In this document: positions 1 through 7,670 of the stretch, piece after piece | How the letters are laid out: each line of letters begins with the position of its first letter | Numbering within the stretch: position 1 is the first letter of the stretch | Source of the DNA: Bryobacteraceae bacterium | Lineage (GTDB): Bacteria > Acidobacteriota > Terriglobia > Bryobacterales > Bryobacteraceae | DNA length: 12,232 nt | Direction of reading: 5' to 3' | NCBI GenBank assembly: GCA_019686145.1 | Contig: JADGHK010000036.1 | Span: 1 to 12,232, forward strand | Translations under genes and position numbers: made by a program | The notes under the pieces: generated by a model | The model's database searches: none | Seen by the model: only the letters and a program-made list of their open reading frames with translations | What the model was told of the DNA's origin: nothing

Positions 1-2650
1 GGGATGGGGAACGGTCGCCACGGAGATAGTTCGGATTTTGCTGCGCCGCGCTGTCTCCAACCAGAACACTTAATGCATCCGAACTATCATCGATCGACTT
101 GCCCCACGTATATGCGGCAATCATTAAGAACTCATTCCCGATGCGCCTCTGCGCTTCAAATTGGAAGGAATGATAGTTGGAGTTTGCAGAGCTATCGACG
201 AGATTGGTTTCGTTGAAGCGGCGATCAATTCGGTTGCTGAATCGGGCGGCGTTCCCGCTCATTGCGGCCAGACCGGCCCGAAAGTCATTCAAACGGGCCG
301 TCTCGTCCGCCAGGCTGGTTGCCGGCGTCAGGCGAGGATCGACCGGGAGATTAATCGAGCGTGTCCGCTGCAGGTAGTTACCCTTGGTACCTACGTAGCT
401 TGCCTTGAGCACAATTCCCATCAAGTCCCGTTGTATACCGAAATTCCACTGATGAACTTGGGGGTTGCGGAGCCCCATGTCGATCGCAGGGCTGATATTG
501 CCGAAATTGAGCTGGGTGGGGCTGAATTGACCGATGGCAGCCTGCCCCTGCGCCTGGAGGTCCGACGTTCCAGCAAGGATTCGTTCCAAGCTGTTGTTGC
601 CCTCGAAGGTGGATGTACCGGAAGCAGAGACCGTCGGCATCAGCGGGGGAAGGAATCGCTGATTGGTGATCGGGTTCAGGAAGATGAAGTCGTAGGAGAT
701 GCCGTATCCTCCTCGAATTACTGTCTTCTGATCCCCGAAGGGAGTCCAGGCGAAGCCCAATCGCGGCGCCCAGTTCACATTGGTCCCGAAAGAGGCGCCG
801 CCCAATTGGAAGCATCCCCATCGTCCGGTTCCGCCGCCACCAACTGGATCCTTGCAATCGAAGTTCAGGTTGGAGAGGAGGCCATTCTTCTCAGTCGGTC
901 CCTGCGCCCGCTCAACACGCACACCGAGATTCAGAGTCAGGCCGCGGGAAACCTTCCAGTCATCCTGGATGAAGGCGAACTGGTTGTGAACCCGGTTTGC
1001 GCGAACGGAGTTCCCGAAACGCTGTTGATAGAGGGTCGGGCGGCCCTGAGCGAAATCATCCCAACTAGCGAAGGTCAAGACCGGACGGACTAGGGCATCA
1101 AAGAAGCTGTCTGCCTGCAAGTAGTAATACTCAAAGCCCATCTTCAGGTTGTGCGCACCCCTCGTCCACGAGAAATTGTTCGTGAACTGGTACGTGTTCT
1201 GGGAACGCCCCTGAGGCAGTCCCTCCCAAGGCCCGAAAGCATCAAGGGAACCGTCTGCAAAGAGAATACGAGGCCCGAGGACATTCCCCTGGATAGGAAA
1301 TGCGGGCTCGCTACGGCCAAAGCCGAACCGAAACTCATTCACCATCGTCGGCGAAAAGGTGTGGGTTTCCGCCAACGTCGCCTGACGGGGGAAGTTCGTT
1401 GAACCAGCGCCAAACCCGGCAAGGTTGGTGCCAATGAAGGTGTTCCCTTCGGACTCCTGAGTGGAACGGTACTGAGAATAGCGCGCCCAGAGTGTGTCGT
1501 TAGAAGACAAATTGTAGTCGCCCCTCACAGAGAACTGATAGGTGTCCGCTGTCGATGGAGCACTCTGGGTCACTTGGCCGACACCACCTGAAATCGTTTC
1601 CGCAGCCGGCAGGTTGTACATGTCTAGAATTGCCTTAGAGGCCGGGTTGGTCACCTGAGCGATCATGTCGGCGGTCGGTACGTTCGCGATCCGCGGGGCG
1701 CTCGCACCTCGCGCCTTCAGTCCTTCGTAAGTAACCAACCAGAAGGCACGATTGCGCCCATCGTAGAGGTTCGGCAGATAGACCGGTCCGCCAAGCACAA
1801 ATCCCCAGTTGTTCTGGCGGACGACGTTCGGCTTACCGCTAGTGTCAAAGAACGGGCGGGCGTTCAACTTGTCGTTCTGGAAATAGTTAAAGAAGTCTCC
1901 CCGGAGCTGGTTGGTGCCGCTCTTCGTAATGTAGAGCACCTGGGCGCTCGAGTTGCGGCCGTATTCCGCACTGAAGTTGTTCGTGATTACCTTTACTTCG
2001 CGGATCGCATTGAAGTTCAGAGGTCCCAACGGACCACCTGTGCCGGTAACGGAAACGTCTGTGGCTGTGATTCCATCGACGGTGATATTGTTTCCACGTC
2101 CACGGCCCCCGTTCGAGTTGAAGCTGCCGCTGCCCAGGAAGGGGTTGTTCGATGATACGGGAGCAACGCCAGGTGCAGTGAGGGCAAAAAGGTCCGGGTT
2201 CCGATTGACGGGGAGATCGACAACATTGGTACCTTCAATCGACCGTTGAATCTGGGCATTTTCCGTGTCGATGAGACTGACGGCATCGGTGACATTAACC
2301 ACTTCCGTCACCTGGCCGACCTCAAGAGTCAGCCGGACGCTCGCAATTTCTCCCGTCAGGACGTCGGCCTGCGTAATGCCCGTCCTGAATCCTGACGCCT
2401 CCACCCGTATTTCGTACTTGCCAATCTTGAGCAGAGCAAAGGCGAACCTGCCTTCCGGGTCAGTGGTTTGTTCTCGAACTTCGCCCGTTTCCACGCTCTT
2501 CAAGGAGACTTTGGCGTTCCCTACACTGGCGCCCGATGAATCAACAACCACTCCTCTCACTTCGCCGGTAATCTGCCCGAAGGCCGCGATTCCCAGACTC
2601 AACAAACCTAATACGAGAAGCACGCTGGTGACGAGCTTACGAAGGTGCAT
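1..2650 (-). CDS. TonB-dependent receptor, Oar-like, with carboxypeptidase-regulatory-like domain (3' end beyond window)
   Basis: Outer-membrane beta-barrel receptor of the Oar/CarboxypepD_reg type. Such proteins are predicted to take up or bind large substrates using TonB energy; the substrate cannot be read from the sequence. The reading frame was checked at several points (near 2293, 1807, 1144, 859 and 58) and stays in phase, giving about 883 residues without a stop before the left edge. Residues 1-25 form a signal peptide (basic MHLRK, a leucine-rich core, AFG before Gln26). A carboxypeptidase-regulatory-like domain follows (about 28-110), then the plug domain (NITVDGITATD) and the start of the barrel (NNFSAEYGRN, LNLGVRVE, GGYGISYDF). 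The start at 2650 was chosen because GGGAG lies 8 bases upstream. An in-frame ATG at 2665 has no such site. By family length, roughly 150-250 residues are missing. It is divergent from the receptor at 2993. Family is confident; ligand unknown. Confidence 0.9.
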   Translation of the reverse strand, partial: MHLRKLVTSVLLVLGLLSLGIAAFGQITGEVRGVVVDSSGASVGNAKVSLKSVETGEVREQTTDPEGRFAFALLKIGKYEIRVEASGFRTGITQADVLTGEIASVRLTLEVGQVTEVVNVTDAVSLIDTENAQIQRSIEGTNVVDLPVNRNPDLFALTAPGVAPVSSNNPFLGSGSFNSNGGRGRGNNITVDGITATDVSVTGTGGPLGPLNFNAIREVKVITNNFSAEYGRNSSAQVLYITKSGTNQLRGDFFNYFQNDKLNARPFFDTSGKPNVVRQNNWGFVLGGPVYLPNLYDGRNRAFWLVTYEGLKARGASAPRIANVPTADMIAQVTNPASKAILDMYNLPAAETISGGVGQVTQSAPSTADTYQFSVRGDYNLSSNDTLWARYSQYRSTQESEGNTFIGTNLAGFGAGSTNFPRQATLAETHTFSPTMVNEFRFGFGRSEPAFPIQGNVLGPRILFADGSLDAFGPWEGLPQGRSQNTYQFTNNFSWTRGAHNLKMGFEYYYLQADSFFDALVRPVLTFASWDDFAQGRPTLYQQRFGNSVRANRVHNQFAFIQDDWKVSRGLTLNLGVRVERAQGPTEKNGLLSNLNFDCKDPVGGGGTGRWGCFQLGGASFGTNVNWAPRLGFAWTPFGDQKTVIRGGYGISYDFIFLNPITNQRFLPPLMPTVSASGTSTFEGNNSLERILAGTSDLQAQGQAAIGQFSPTQLNFGNISPAIDMGLRNPQVHQWNFGIQRDLMGIVLKASYVGTKGNYLQRTRSINLPVDPRLTPATSLADETARLNDFRAGLAAMSGNAARFSNRIDRRFNETNLVDSSANSNYHSFQFEAQRRIGNEFLMIAAYTWGKSIDDSSDALSVLVGDSAAQQNPNYLRGDRSPS

Positions 2651-2851
2651 TTGTGTTGCTCCCATAACTCAAATAAGGCCCTATGACGTGTTGCGCCTCG
2701 ACCTGTTCGCTGCCGTGAACGGCTGGAAGATCGAGTGTCGGCGTTGCAATCCGATTGCCAACGCAAGTTATTGATTCGACGCCTGCCACACCCGTACAAA
2801 ATACTGTTTTAGGTATTGCTGCTGCAAAATAGTTACAGATTTTAAGAACCG

Positions 2852-2867
2852 ATGCAAGCGTTTACAT
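2852..2867. promoter_or_regulatory. LacI/CcpA-type operator (cre-like palindrome)
   Basis: The 16 bases ATGCAAGCGTTTACAT form a palindrome matching at 12 of 16 positions around a central CG. They fit the LacI/GalR-family operator pattern TGnAAnCGnTTnCA and match all but one position of the classical cre consensus TGWAANCGNTNWCA. LacI-family repressors usually respond to sugars or sugar derivatives. The site lies 202 bp from the minus-strand receptor start and 126 bp from the plus-strand receptor start, so it could act on either or both. The regulator is not in the window. Confidence 0.55.
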
Positions 2868-2888
2868 AACGGAAAAAAGCTTAATCCC

Positions 2889-2902
2889 TGAAGCGTTTTT
2901 AT
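2889..2902. promoter_or_regulatory. Second, weaker LacI-type operator core
   Basis: The same 8-base core AAGCGTTT occurs again at 2891-2898, exactly 35 bp downstream of the core at 2856-2863 and in the same orientation. The outer half-site bases are poorer than in the first site (TGAAGCGTTTTTAT, with the left arm one base shorter). A spacing of 35 bp is a little over three helical turns. It could be a secondary operator; that is inference from repetition and spacing. Confidence 0.35.
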
Positions 2903-2992
2903 CGTTCTGTAAGCTCGCCTCTATTTGTTCGAAATGAACTGGCCGTAAACTCTCTGGTAAGAAGCGGCTCCTGCCGTCTTCCAGGAGGTCTC

Positions 2993-5900
2993 ATGAATCG
3001 AATTCTTAGAGTCCTGAGAGCGGCTGCCGTAAACTGCCTGATCACGCTCTCAGCCCTGGGCCAATTCGAGACAGCCACGGTTCTTGGCACGATCCGGGAT
3101 TCCTCAAACGCGGTGATCTCCGGAGCCGACATCACGCTCGAAAACACGCAAACTGGCATCCGGATGCGAACGACAACAGATGAAAACGGCAACTACGAGT
3201 TATTTAACGTACGCATCGGACGCTATAAAGTGATCGCGGAAAAGGAGGGCTTTCGAACAGCGATCGCTGATGAGTTCACCGTGGTTGTGAACGCGCGGCA
3301 AAGAGTCGACCTCACCCTCCAGGTCGGAACCACATCGGAGACAATCGTGGTCACCGACGCGGCGCTGAGCCTGGAGGCGGACAGCAGCGACCGCGGCACG
3401 ATTGTCCGGTCCGAGCAGATTGTCAACCTGCCGCTAAACGGTCGAGCTTATGCCGATCTGGCGCTCCTCTCGCCCGGTGTTCGCGCCTCCGTGCTTTCTT
3501 TCCCGACCGTCGTGGCAACCCCGCGCGACGCGTCCTTCAACGTCAACGGACTCCGCAGTTCCCTCAACAACTTCGTAGTCGACGGCGTTGACAACAACTC
3601 CTACGGCACCTCGAATCAGGGTTTCTCTAACCAGGTGGTCCAGCTTTCACCCGACGCTGTGCAGGAGTTCAAGGTGCAGACCAATAATTACTCGGCGGAG
3701 TTTGGACGCGCCGCCGGAGCCGTCATCAACGCCTCCATCAAGTCCGGAACGAATGAATTCCACGGAGCGGCGTGGGAGTTTCTGCGCAACACACAGTTGA
3801 ATGCAGTTGGCTTCTTCAAGCCCCGGGAGAACCGTAAACCGACGCTCAACCAAAACCAGTTCGGCGCTGTCTTTGGCGGCCCCATCAAGAGAGAGCGCAT
3901 GTTCTTCTTCATGGACTATGAGGGTTTCCGCCGAGTGGCGCGTCAGCTACAGCTTGGAACGCTACCGACGATGGAAGCCCGACAGGGAATCTTCCGTGTG
4001 CCGGATGCCTCGGGCAACCTGGTGCCGCTGCCGATCCGGAATCCGCTTACCGGCCGAATATACGCAGACGGCATCGTGCCGCGGTCGGATATGACTGCAT
4101 TTGCTCGTGGCGTGCTCGATTTGCTGCCCGCTCCCAATCGGGCCGGCACCGGACGGGACTTTGCAAACAATTTTGAGGCACTGCCGGCTGTCCGGACGCA
4201 GAGCGACAAGGGAGACATCCGTTACGACCACTACATCAGCTCTAAGCTTACAGCGTTTGTCCGCTATAGCCACCGGCTCCAAAACACTGTGGAAGAATCT
4301 TTGATCCCAGCGGAACAGGCGGGTGGCAACGGCAATGGATTCGTCCGCGTACTGAACCAGCAGGTCGCGACCGGCGCTACATATACGATCAACCCGACGT
4401 CCCTTTTCGAATTCCGAATCGGCATCAGCCGGACGGAGGGCGGTAAGACGCCCCTGACAACCGGATTACCCAGCGTCTCGGAACTGTTCGGCATCACCGG
4501 ACTGCCGGACGATCCCCGCGTGGGCGGCGGTATTTACGCGCAAAGCGTCTCCGGATTCACGCAGTTCGGCCAACAGTCGAGCAATCCCCAATTCCAGAAT
4601 CCATTGGTCATCAACCCGAAGGTCAACTACACGAAAATTCTCGGCCGTCACAGTCTGAAAACAGGCTACGAATACCAGGCGATTCACACAGAAATCGACG
4701 ACTTTCATCCGAAATACGGGTCAGACGGCTACGGCAGCCGGTTCACCTCCTACACGCCGCCCAACGGCAGCAACCCTTACCCGACCAGTCCGTATTACAA
4801 CCTCGCTGACTTCATGTTCGGCCTCAGGGATCGATACCAGCTTGTAAACAACGTGATTATCGGCCTGAGGCAGCGGATGCACTTCGCATATGTCCAGGAC
4901 GATTGGAAAGTGACTGACAAGCTCACGCTCAATCTCGGCCTGCGCTATGAGTTCGCAACGCCTCAGTGGGAGAGGAACAACATTCTGAGCAACTTCGACC
5001 CGGCGACCGTGTCATTGATTCAGGCGTCGGATGGCTCGATCTACAACCGGGCGCTGGTCGAACCCGACCGGAACAACTTTGCGCCGCGCTTTGGAGCCGC
5101 CTACAAGATCTCGTCAAAGTGGGTCGTTCGCGGGGGCGTCGGCATCAGCTACATCCACTTCAATCGTCTCGGCGGAGAGAACCTACTGAGCTTCAACCTT
5201 CCGGGCATCATTAGCCCGCAAGTCACCGGGCAGAATCCCGCGCAGGGGCCCTGTGCCGTTGGCCAGGCTCCCGTTACGTGTTTCCGCCCCACCCAGGACG
5301 GCTATCCGGACGGCTTCTTAAATCCGCAGAATGTCGACACCGCTGGCGTTCGTACAAACCACATCCCACGGGACACCAGGACGGGTTACACCACAAGCTG
5401 GCACTTCACCATCCAGCGTGAACTGGCGAGCAACCTGCTGCTCGACATCGCCTACGTCGGCAACCGCAGTGACAACCTTGTGATCTTGGGCGACATCAAC
5501 TACGCCCGCCCCAATAATCCGAATGAGAACCTCTCTTTAGCCCAACGGCGCCGGTACAGCAATTTCGGCTACATCCAGTCGGCATTCCCGGGAGGATTTG
5601 CCAACTACAACTCGCTCCAGGTCAAGCTGGAGCGCCGTTTCTCGTCCGGCTTATACCTTCTCAATTCGTTCACGTGGTCCAAGGCCATTGACAACGGCTC
5701 CGGCCACCTGGAAGTGTTTGGCGGAGACTCATCCCGAGTCAATGTCCAAAATCTTGACAGCGAAAAGGGACTATCCGGCTACGACCAGCCATTTAACAAC
5801 ACGACGACGATCGTCTACGAAATACCCATCGGCAAGGGACGGCGCTGGTCCCTGTCCGGTCTGGCGAATCTGATTCTCGGAGGATGGCGCGTTTCGGCCA

Positions 5901-6337
5901 TTAATAATATGTGGAGCGGTCTGCCGGTCAACCTTCGATACGATCCAGTCGCCCGCCAGCAGGTGGCGAGTGACGTCGCCTACCGTCCGAACGTTGTGGG
6001 TGACATCTACACGCCCGAAGACCAGCGGGAGTGGTTCAACTACCTCAATCCCAGCGGGGTGCAAGTTGTACCCGCGAGCGAGAGCAACCCGTTCGGGAAC
6101 GCCGGGCGCAACATCGCCCGCAGTCCGTCCATTTTCTATACCGATCTCGGATTGCACAAGGACTTTCCGCTGTTTGCCGAGCGCTATAGACTGGAATTTC
6201 GGAGTGAATTCTTCAATCTATTTAACCGCACCAACTTCCTTTGGCCGGAAGGCAATCGCAGTTCCGGATCGTACGGGCAAATCACCAACACCCTCAATCC
6301 GCGGCAGGTCCAGTTCGCGATGAAGCTTGTATTCTAA
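2993..6337 (+). CDS. TonB-dependent receptor, Oar-like, with carboxypeptidase-regulatory-like domain
   Basis: Complete 1114-residue outer-membrane receptor of the Oar-like group, thought to use TonB to import large or surface-bound substrates; the actual ligand is unknown. Residues 1-23 are a signal peptide (MNRILR, a hydrophobic stretch, ALG before Gln24). Residues about 29-110 form a carboxypeptidase-regulatory-like beta-sandwich. A plug domain follows, with NFVVDGVDNNSYG and NNYSAEFGRAAG. The rest is a long beta-barrel (for example VQDDWKVTDKLTLNLGLRYE) ending in FAMKLVF, whose final Phe is the usual outer-membrane insertion signal. AGGAGGT lies just upstream of the ATG. The gene stands alone, divergent from the receptor to its left, and is followed by a strong terminator. 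LacI-type sites upstream suggest sugar-linked control. It is a paralogue of its two receptor neighbours, not a copy. Confidence 0.93.
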   Translation: MNRILRVLRAAAVNCLITLSALGQFETATVLGTIRDSSNAVISGADITLENTQTGIRMRTTTDENGNYELFNVRIGRYKVIAEKEGFRTAIADEFTVVVNARQRVDLTLQVGTTSETIVVTDAALSLEADSSDRGTIVRSEQIVNLPLNGRAYADLALLSPGVRASVLSFPTVVATPRDASFNVNGLRSSLNNFVVDGVDNNSYGTSNQGFSNQVVQLSPDAVQEFKVQTNNYSAEFGRAAGAVINASIKSGTNEFHGAAWEFLRNTQLNAVGFFKPRENRKPTLNQNQFGAVFGGPIKRERMFFFMDYEGFRRVARQLQLGTLPTMEARQGIFRVPDASGNLVPLPIRNPLTGRIYADGIVPRSDMTAFARGVLDLLPAPNRAGTGRDFANNFEALPAVRTQSDKGDIRYDHYISSKLTAFVRYSHRLQNTVEESLIPAEQAGGNGNGFVRVLNQQVATGATYTINPTSLFEFRIGISRTEGGKTPLTTGLPSVSELFGITGLPDDPRVGGGIYAQSVSGFTQFGQQSSNPQFQNPLVINPKVNYTKILGRHSLKTGYEYQAIHTEIDDFHPKYGSDGYGSRFTSYTPPNGSNPYPTSPYYNLADFMFGLRDRYQLVNNVIIGLRQRMHFAYVQDDWKVTDKLTLNLGLRYEFATPQWERNNILSNFDPATVSLIQASDGSIYNRALVEPDRNNFAPRFGAAYKISSKWVVRGGVGISYIHFNRLGGENLLSFNLPGIISPQVTGQNPAQGPCAVGQAPVTCFRPTQDGYPDGFLNPQNVDTAGVRTNHIPRDTRTGYTTSWHFTIQRELASNLLLDIAYVGNRSDNLVILGDINYARPNNPNENLSLAQRRRYSNFGYIQSAFPGGFANYNSLQVKLERRFSSGLYLLNSFTWSKAIDNGSGHLEVFGGDSSRVNVQNLDSEKGLSGYDQPFNNTTTIVYEIPIGKGRRWSLSGLANLILGGWRVSAINNMWSGLPVNLRYDPVARQQVASDVAYRPNVVGDIYTPEDQREWFNYLNPSGVQVVPASESNPFGNAGRNIARSPSIFYTDLGLHKDFPLFAERYRLEFRSEFFNLFNRTNFLWPEGNRSSGSYGQITNTLNPRQVQFAMKLVF

Positions 6338-6356
6338 CGGCCACCGCTAGTCGATC

Positions 6357-6384
6357 AAAGGCAGGCGCACAGCCTGCCTTTTTT
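6357..6384 (+). terminator. Rho-independent terminator after the TonB-dependent receptor
   Basis: A perfect 10-bp stem (AAAGGCAGGC / GCCTGCCTTT) with a 5-base loop GCACA is followed by a run of T up to 6384. It starts 20 bases after the receptor stop codon. On the minus strand the same hairpin is followed only by TTT, so it would be a weaker terminator for the convergent transporter gene. A third copy of the arm, GCCTGCC at 6393-6399, can compete for the same partner. Confidence 0.88.
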
Positions 6385-6422
6385 CTTTATGAGCCTGCCG
6401 AATCAGATCCCGGCCGCAATCG

Positions 6423-7664
6423 TTACCGCACCAGGTCCCGGATCGAGATGGCCACGAGCGCAAGAGTCAGACCGATGATGAGAGCCACCGAAATCCAGGT
6501 GATGACGTTGTAGCCTCGAGAATTTACCCACTCCTTCATCAGGTTTTTCTTATTAACGAGCAGCACCATAAAGATCAGAACGACCGGCAGCAGCACTCCG
6601 TTAATTACCTGAGACAGGAGGATCATCTGAATGAGGGGAAACTCCGGAAGCAGTACTACGCCGGCGCCGAGCACAATGAGCAGCGTAAACAGCCAGTAGA
6701 AGATGGGCGCTTCGCGGAATTGTCTGTTTACACCGCTTTCGAAGCCCAGCCCTTCGCAAACCGTGTAAGCAGTGGAGAGAGGCAGGATGGTAGCGGCGAA
6801 AATCGACGCATTGAAGAGCCCGGCGGCAAACAGCAGGAAGGCGTACTCGCCAAATGGCTTCAGGGCAAGAGCGGCGTCGGCTGCATTCTCAATATCACGC
6901 GGCGCCACGGTGCCGATGGCGCCCGCACACGCAACGATGATGAAAAATGCAATAACGCTCATCACAATGCAGCCCACGATCACTTCAATCCTTGACTCCA
7001 CGTACTCCTTCGCTGTGACGCCCTTCTCAACGACGGCAGCCTGCAGATAGAACTGCATCCAGGGCGCGACGGACGTACCGACCATGGCGATGAGCATCGT
7101 GATGTAGTCCGGATCGAACAGCAGTACCGGTCGAACGCTGTAAATGGCTGCCTCTTTCCAATCCGGCTTAACCAGGAACCCGGAGATGACGTAGCAGACG
7201 TAAAGGGAAGTGGCGAAGAGAAAAACCTTTTCCACACGCTCATACGTACCCTTCACAATCAGAAGCCAGACCGCGACGGCCGCGAGCGGGACCGAGATGT
7301 AACGGCTGATGTGGAACAGTTCGAGGGAACTGGCGATCCCGGCGAAGTTCGCCATCACGTTCGTGAAGTTCGCCACCAGGAGCGCAGTCATCATGAAGAA
7401 GGTTGTGCGCAGGCCGAATTCTTCGCGAATCAGATCGGAGAGCCCCTTACCGGTCACGGCACCCATGCGGGAGCACATTTCCTGCGTGACAATCAGCAGA
7501 AGAGTGATCGGCAGCAGGGTCCATAGGGGAAGATAGCCCCAGCGGGCGCCGGCCTGAGAATAGGTGAAAATTCCGCCGGCATCGTTATCGACGACTGCGG
7601 TAATAAAACCTGGACCGATGACCGAGAAGAAGACCGTAATGTGATAGCGGGCCCGTTTCAGCAT
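6423..7664 (-). CDS. NRAMP-family metal transporter, probably the Mg2+-type NRMT branch
   Basis: Inner-membrane divalent-metal transporter with the LeuT-type NRAMP fold; 413 residues and about 11 predicted membrane helices. GPGF at 17-20 and QAGA at 37-40 frame helix 1 as in NRAMP proteins, and SQVINGVLLP at 351-360 is the helix-10 signature. The metal site is unusual. The usual DPGN is D28-A-G-G31, so the Asp is kept and the Asn is lost. In helix 6 the usual M-P-H is A200-P-W202, so the metal-binding Met is lost. As I recall, such changes mark the NRMT subgroup that carries Mg2+ rather than Mn2+ or Fe2+. The start is the ATG at 7664; an adjacent in-frame TTG at 7667 is possible. It lies 6 bases after the stop of the soluble MgtE-like gene, which implies co-transcription and translational coupling. 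Family is certain; Mg2+ preference is inference. Confidence 0.92.
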   Translation of the reverse strand: MLKRARYHITVFFSVIGPGFITAVVDNDAGGIFTYSQAGARWGYLPLWTLLPITLLLIVTQEMCSRMGAVTGKGLSDLIREEFGLRTTFFMMTALLVANFTNVMANFAGIASSLELFHISRYISVPLAAVAVWLLIVKGTYERVEKVFLFATSLYVCYVISGFLVKPDWKEAAIYSVRPVLLFDPDYITMLIAMVGTSVAPWMQFYLQAAVVEKGVTAKEYVESRIEVIVGCIVMSVIAFFIIVACAGAIGTVAPRDIENAADAALALKPFGEYAFLLFAAGLFNASIFAATILPLSTAYTVCEGLGFESGVNRQFREAPIFYWLFTLLIVLGAGVVLLPEFPLIQMILLSQVINGVLLPVVLIFMVLLVNKKNLMKEWVNSRGYNVITWISVALIIGLTLALVAISIRDLVR

Positions 7665-7670
7665 CAAGCT

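Larger units (their letters stand above)
2651..2992. other. AT-rich divergent intergenic control region between two TonB-dependent receptors
   Basis: This 342-base stretch holds no convincing gene. It must contain the promoters of both divergent receptors. The part from about 2795 to 2905 is clearly richer in A and T than its surroundings. It carries two LacI-type operator cores (listed separately) and two small 5-bp inverted repeats with 8-base loops (AATAC/GTATT at 2800-2817; AAAAT/ATTTT at 2826-2843). I could not assign a convincing -35/-10 pair for either gene; candidates on both strands match only about 3-4 of 6 positions per box. Confidence 0.6.

Noticed and set aside
378..857. 159-codon minus-strand open frame
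   Set aside because: It overlaps the receptor in another phase and is rich in Arg, Gln and Pro with no motif.
161..1093. 310-codon plus-strand open frame
   Set aside because: It lies antisense to the receptor on the minus strand, whose frame carries clear family motifs throughout; the plus-strand product has no recognisable features.
1..2650. The left receptor as a pseudogene
   Set aside because: The frame was followed and remains in phase at all points checked; the missing C-terminus is due to the window edge.
2265..2774. 169-codon plus-strand frame spanning the start of the left receptor
   Set aside because: It is antisense to the receptor signal peptide and regulatory-like domain, has no ribosome site and shows no recognisable domain.
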